6,082 nt of DNA from Candidatus Moraniibacteriota bacterium (GTDB taxonomy: Bacteria; Patescibacteriota; Minisyncoccia; Moranbacterales; UBA11712): the NCBI GenBank assembly GCA_003157295.1, contig PMJF01000027.1, positions 3,664 through 9,745 of the forward strand. Reading direction: 5' to 3'. Positions 5,584 through 6,082 of this stretch are shown piece by piece. The notes under the pieces are model-generated. The model worked only from the letters and a program-made list of their open reading frames with translations. It was not told the origin of the DNA and ran no database searches. The position numbers were made by a program, and so were the translations under genes. Positions within the stretch are counted from its first letter, which is position 1, and every line of letters starts with the position of its first letter.

Positions 5584-6082
5584 AGTGGCGCGATCATAAT
5601 ACAAACGGTTGTCTTTTCCGCGGTCGCTGTCATCATCATCACCGCGCTGGCCGGTTTCACCGCTACCTCTATAAGATTGGGCCGAGAAACTTTTAATCGT
5701 GAGCAGGCTTTCCAGTCAGCCGAAGCGGGAGTGGATTATTATCGTTGGCACTTGGCACATGCAGGAACGGACTATCAAGATGGGACGGGAGGAGGAGGAC
5801 CATATGTACACCAGCTCAAAGACAAAGATGGAAATACTGTCGGACAATTTTCTCTCACAATTACCGCCCCATCACAGGGTTCTACTTTGGTTAAAATAAA
5901 ATCTACCGGAACTTCCTCTGCCGACCCAACACTTGTTAGAAAAATACTGACTCAAGTAGCCAAACCATCCATCGCTGAACATGCTTTTGCCGGAAATGAT
6001 GCAATGCGTTTCGGCATCGGTACGGAAGTTTTCGGCTCTATTCATTCAAATGGAGGAATACGTTTTGATGGGTTGGCGCAAA
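5551..6082 (+). CDS. PilX-like type IV pilin-related protein, 3' end cut off; no canonical start codon
   Basis: The frame is open from just after the pyk stop to the window edge (at least 177 codons). Numbering from ATA 5551, residues 2-13 (SFKKNNKIKNSG) form a Lys/Asn-rich leader. A prepilin-peptidase-like cleavage point after G13 follows, then a long hydrophobic helix (AIIIQTVVFSAVAV to ALAGF, 14-36) and EQAFQSAEAGVDYYRW (51-66), the hallmark of PilX-type pilus-associated proteins. The rest is a beta-rich-looking exported region with a Gly-rich GTGGGG stretch and FGSIHSNGGIRFDG near the cut, which I remember from Parcubacteria surface proteins. Position +5 of the mature helix is Gln18, not the usual Glu. 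No ATG, GTG or TTG lies in frame before the hydrophobic helix; ATA 5551 is where an ATG would fit best. The gene begins six bases after pyk and in the same frame as it. Role in pilus assembly or surface structures is inferred. Confidence 0.78.
   Translation, partial: MSFKKNNKIKNSGAIIIQTVVFSAVAVIIITALAGFTATSIRLGRETFNREQAFQSAEAGVDYYRWHLAHAGTDYQDGTGGGGPYVHQLKDKDGNTVGQFSLTITAPSQGSTLVKIKSTGTSSADPTLVRKILTQVAKPSIAEHAFAGNDAMRFGIGTEVFGSIHSNGGIRFDGLAQ

Noticed and set aside
5617..5645. CGCGGT ... ACCGCG inverted repeat as a terminator or operator
   Set aside because: It is inside the membrane-helix codons of the pilin-like gene, has a long spacer with no T-run, and is explained by coding sequence.
5699..5899. 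Plus-strand open frame of 66 codons near the right end
   Set aside because: It overlaps the pilin-like frame, which has a leader, a membrane helix and the AFQSAEAG motif.

Overview
The window looks like a piece of a Candidate Phyla Radiation (Patescibacteria, probably Parcubacteria-like) genome. This rests on gene content and style, with no marker gene to prove it: short gaps, few Shine-Dalgarno sequences, promoter -10 boxes sitting about six bases before start codons, a PilX-like pilin of a type I remember from these genomes, and a short in-frame repeat (peptide SPSFAKASAGK) that I also associate with them. TGA is used as an ordinary stop (htpX and the following gene), so the code is standard and not the Gly-recoded code of Gracilibacteria/Absconditabacteria.

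Layout. A divergent PAP2-like (DUF212/YuiD) membrane protein gene runs leftward off the left edge (1-368, minus). A 109-base divergent gap follows. Everything after it is on the plus strand: a putative transmembrane DNA-binding protein of unknown role (478-1563); LemA (1618-2166); the HtpX-type membrane zinc protease (2229-3122) ended by a clear intrinsic terminator; a small DUF4258-like protein whose ATG directly follows the terminator T-run (3156-3563); a small Tic20-like/DUF4870 membrane protein with its own promoter and the only clear Shine-Dalgarno site (3649-3993); two tandem hairpins; pyruvate kinase (4066-5544); and, six bases after its stop, a PilX-like pilin gene that runs off the right edge and has no ATG, GTG or TTG where its start should be (about 5551-6082).

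How the genes relate. LemA and HtpX are a widespread gene pair linked to envelope protein quality control. The DUF212, HTH-membrane, Tic20-like and pilin genes are also envelope-associated, so most of the window concerns the cell surface. Pyruvate kinase is the one clear metabolic gene, catalysing the final ATP-yielding step of glycolysis, which is important in fermentative reduced-genome cells. No mobile element, CRISPR array, tRNA or rRNA is visible.

I see no obviously new multi-gene system. The points most worth checking are the missing start codon of the pilin gene, the uncharacterised HTH-membrane protein, the in-frame repeat insertion, the terminator/start-codon abutment, the leaderless promoter architecture, and an Arg at the potassium-determining position of pyruvate kinase.
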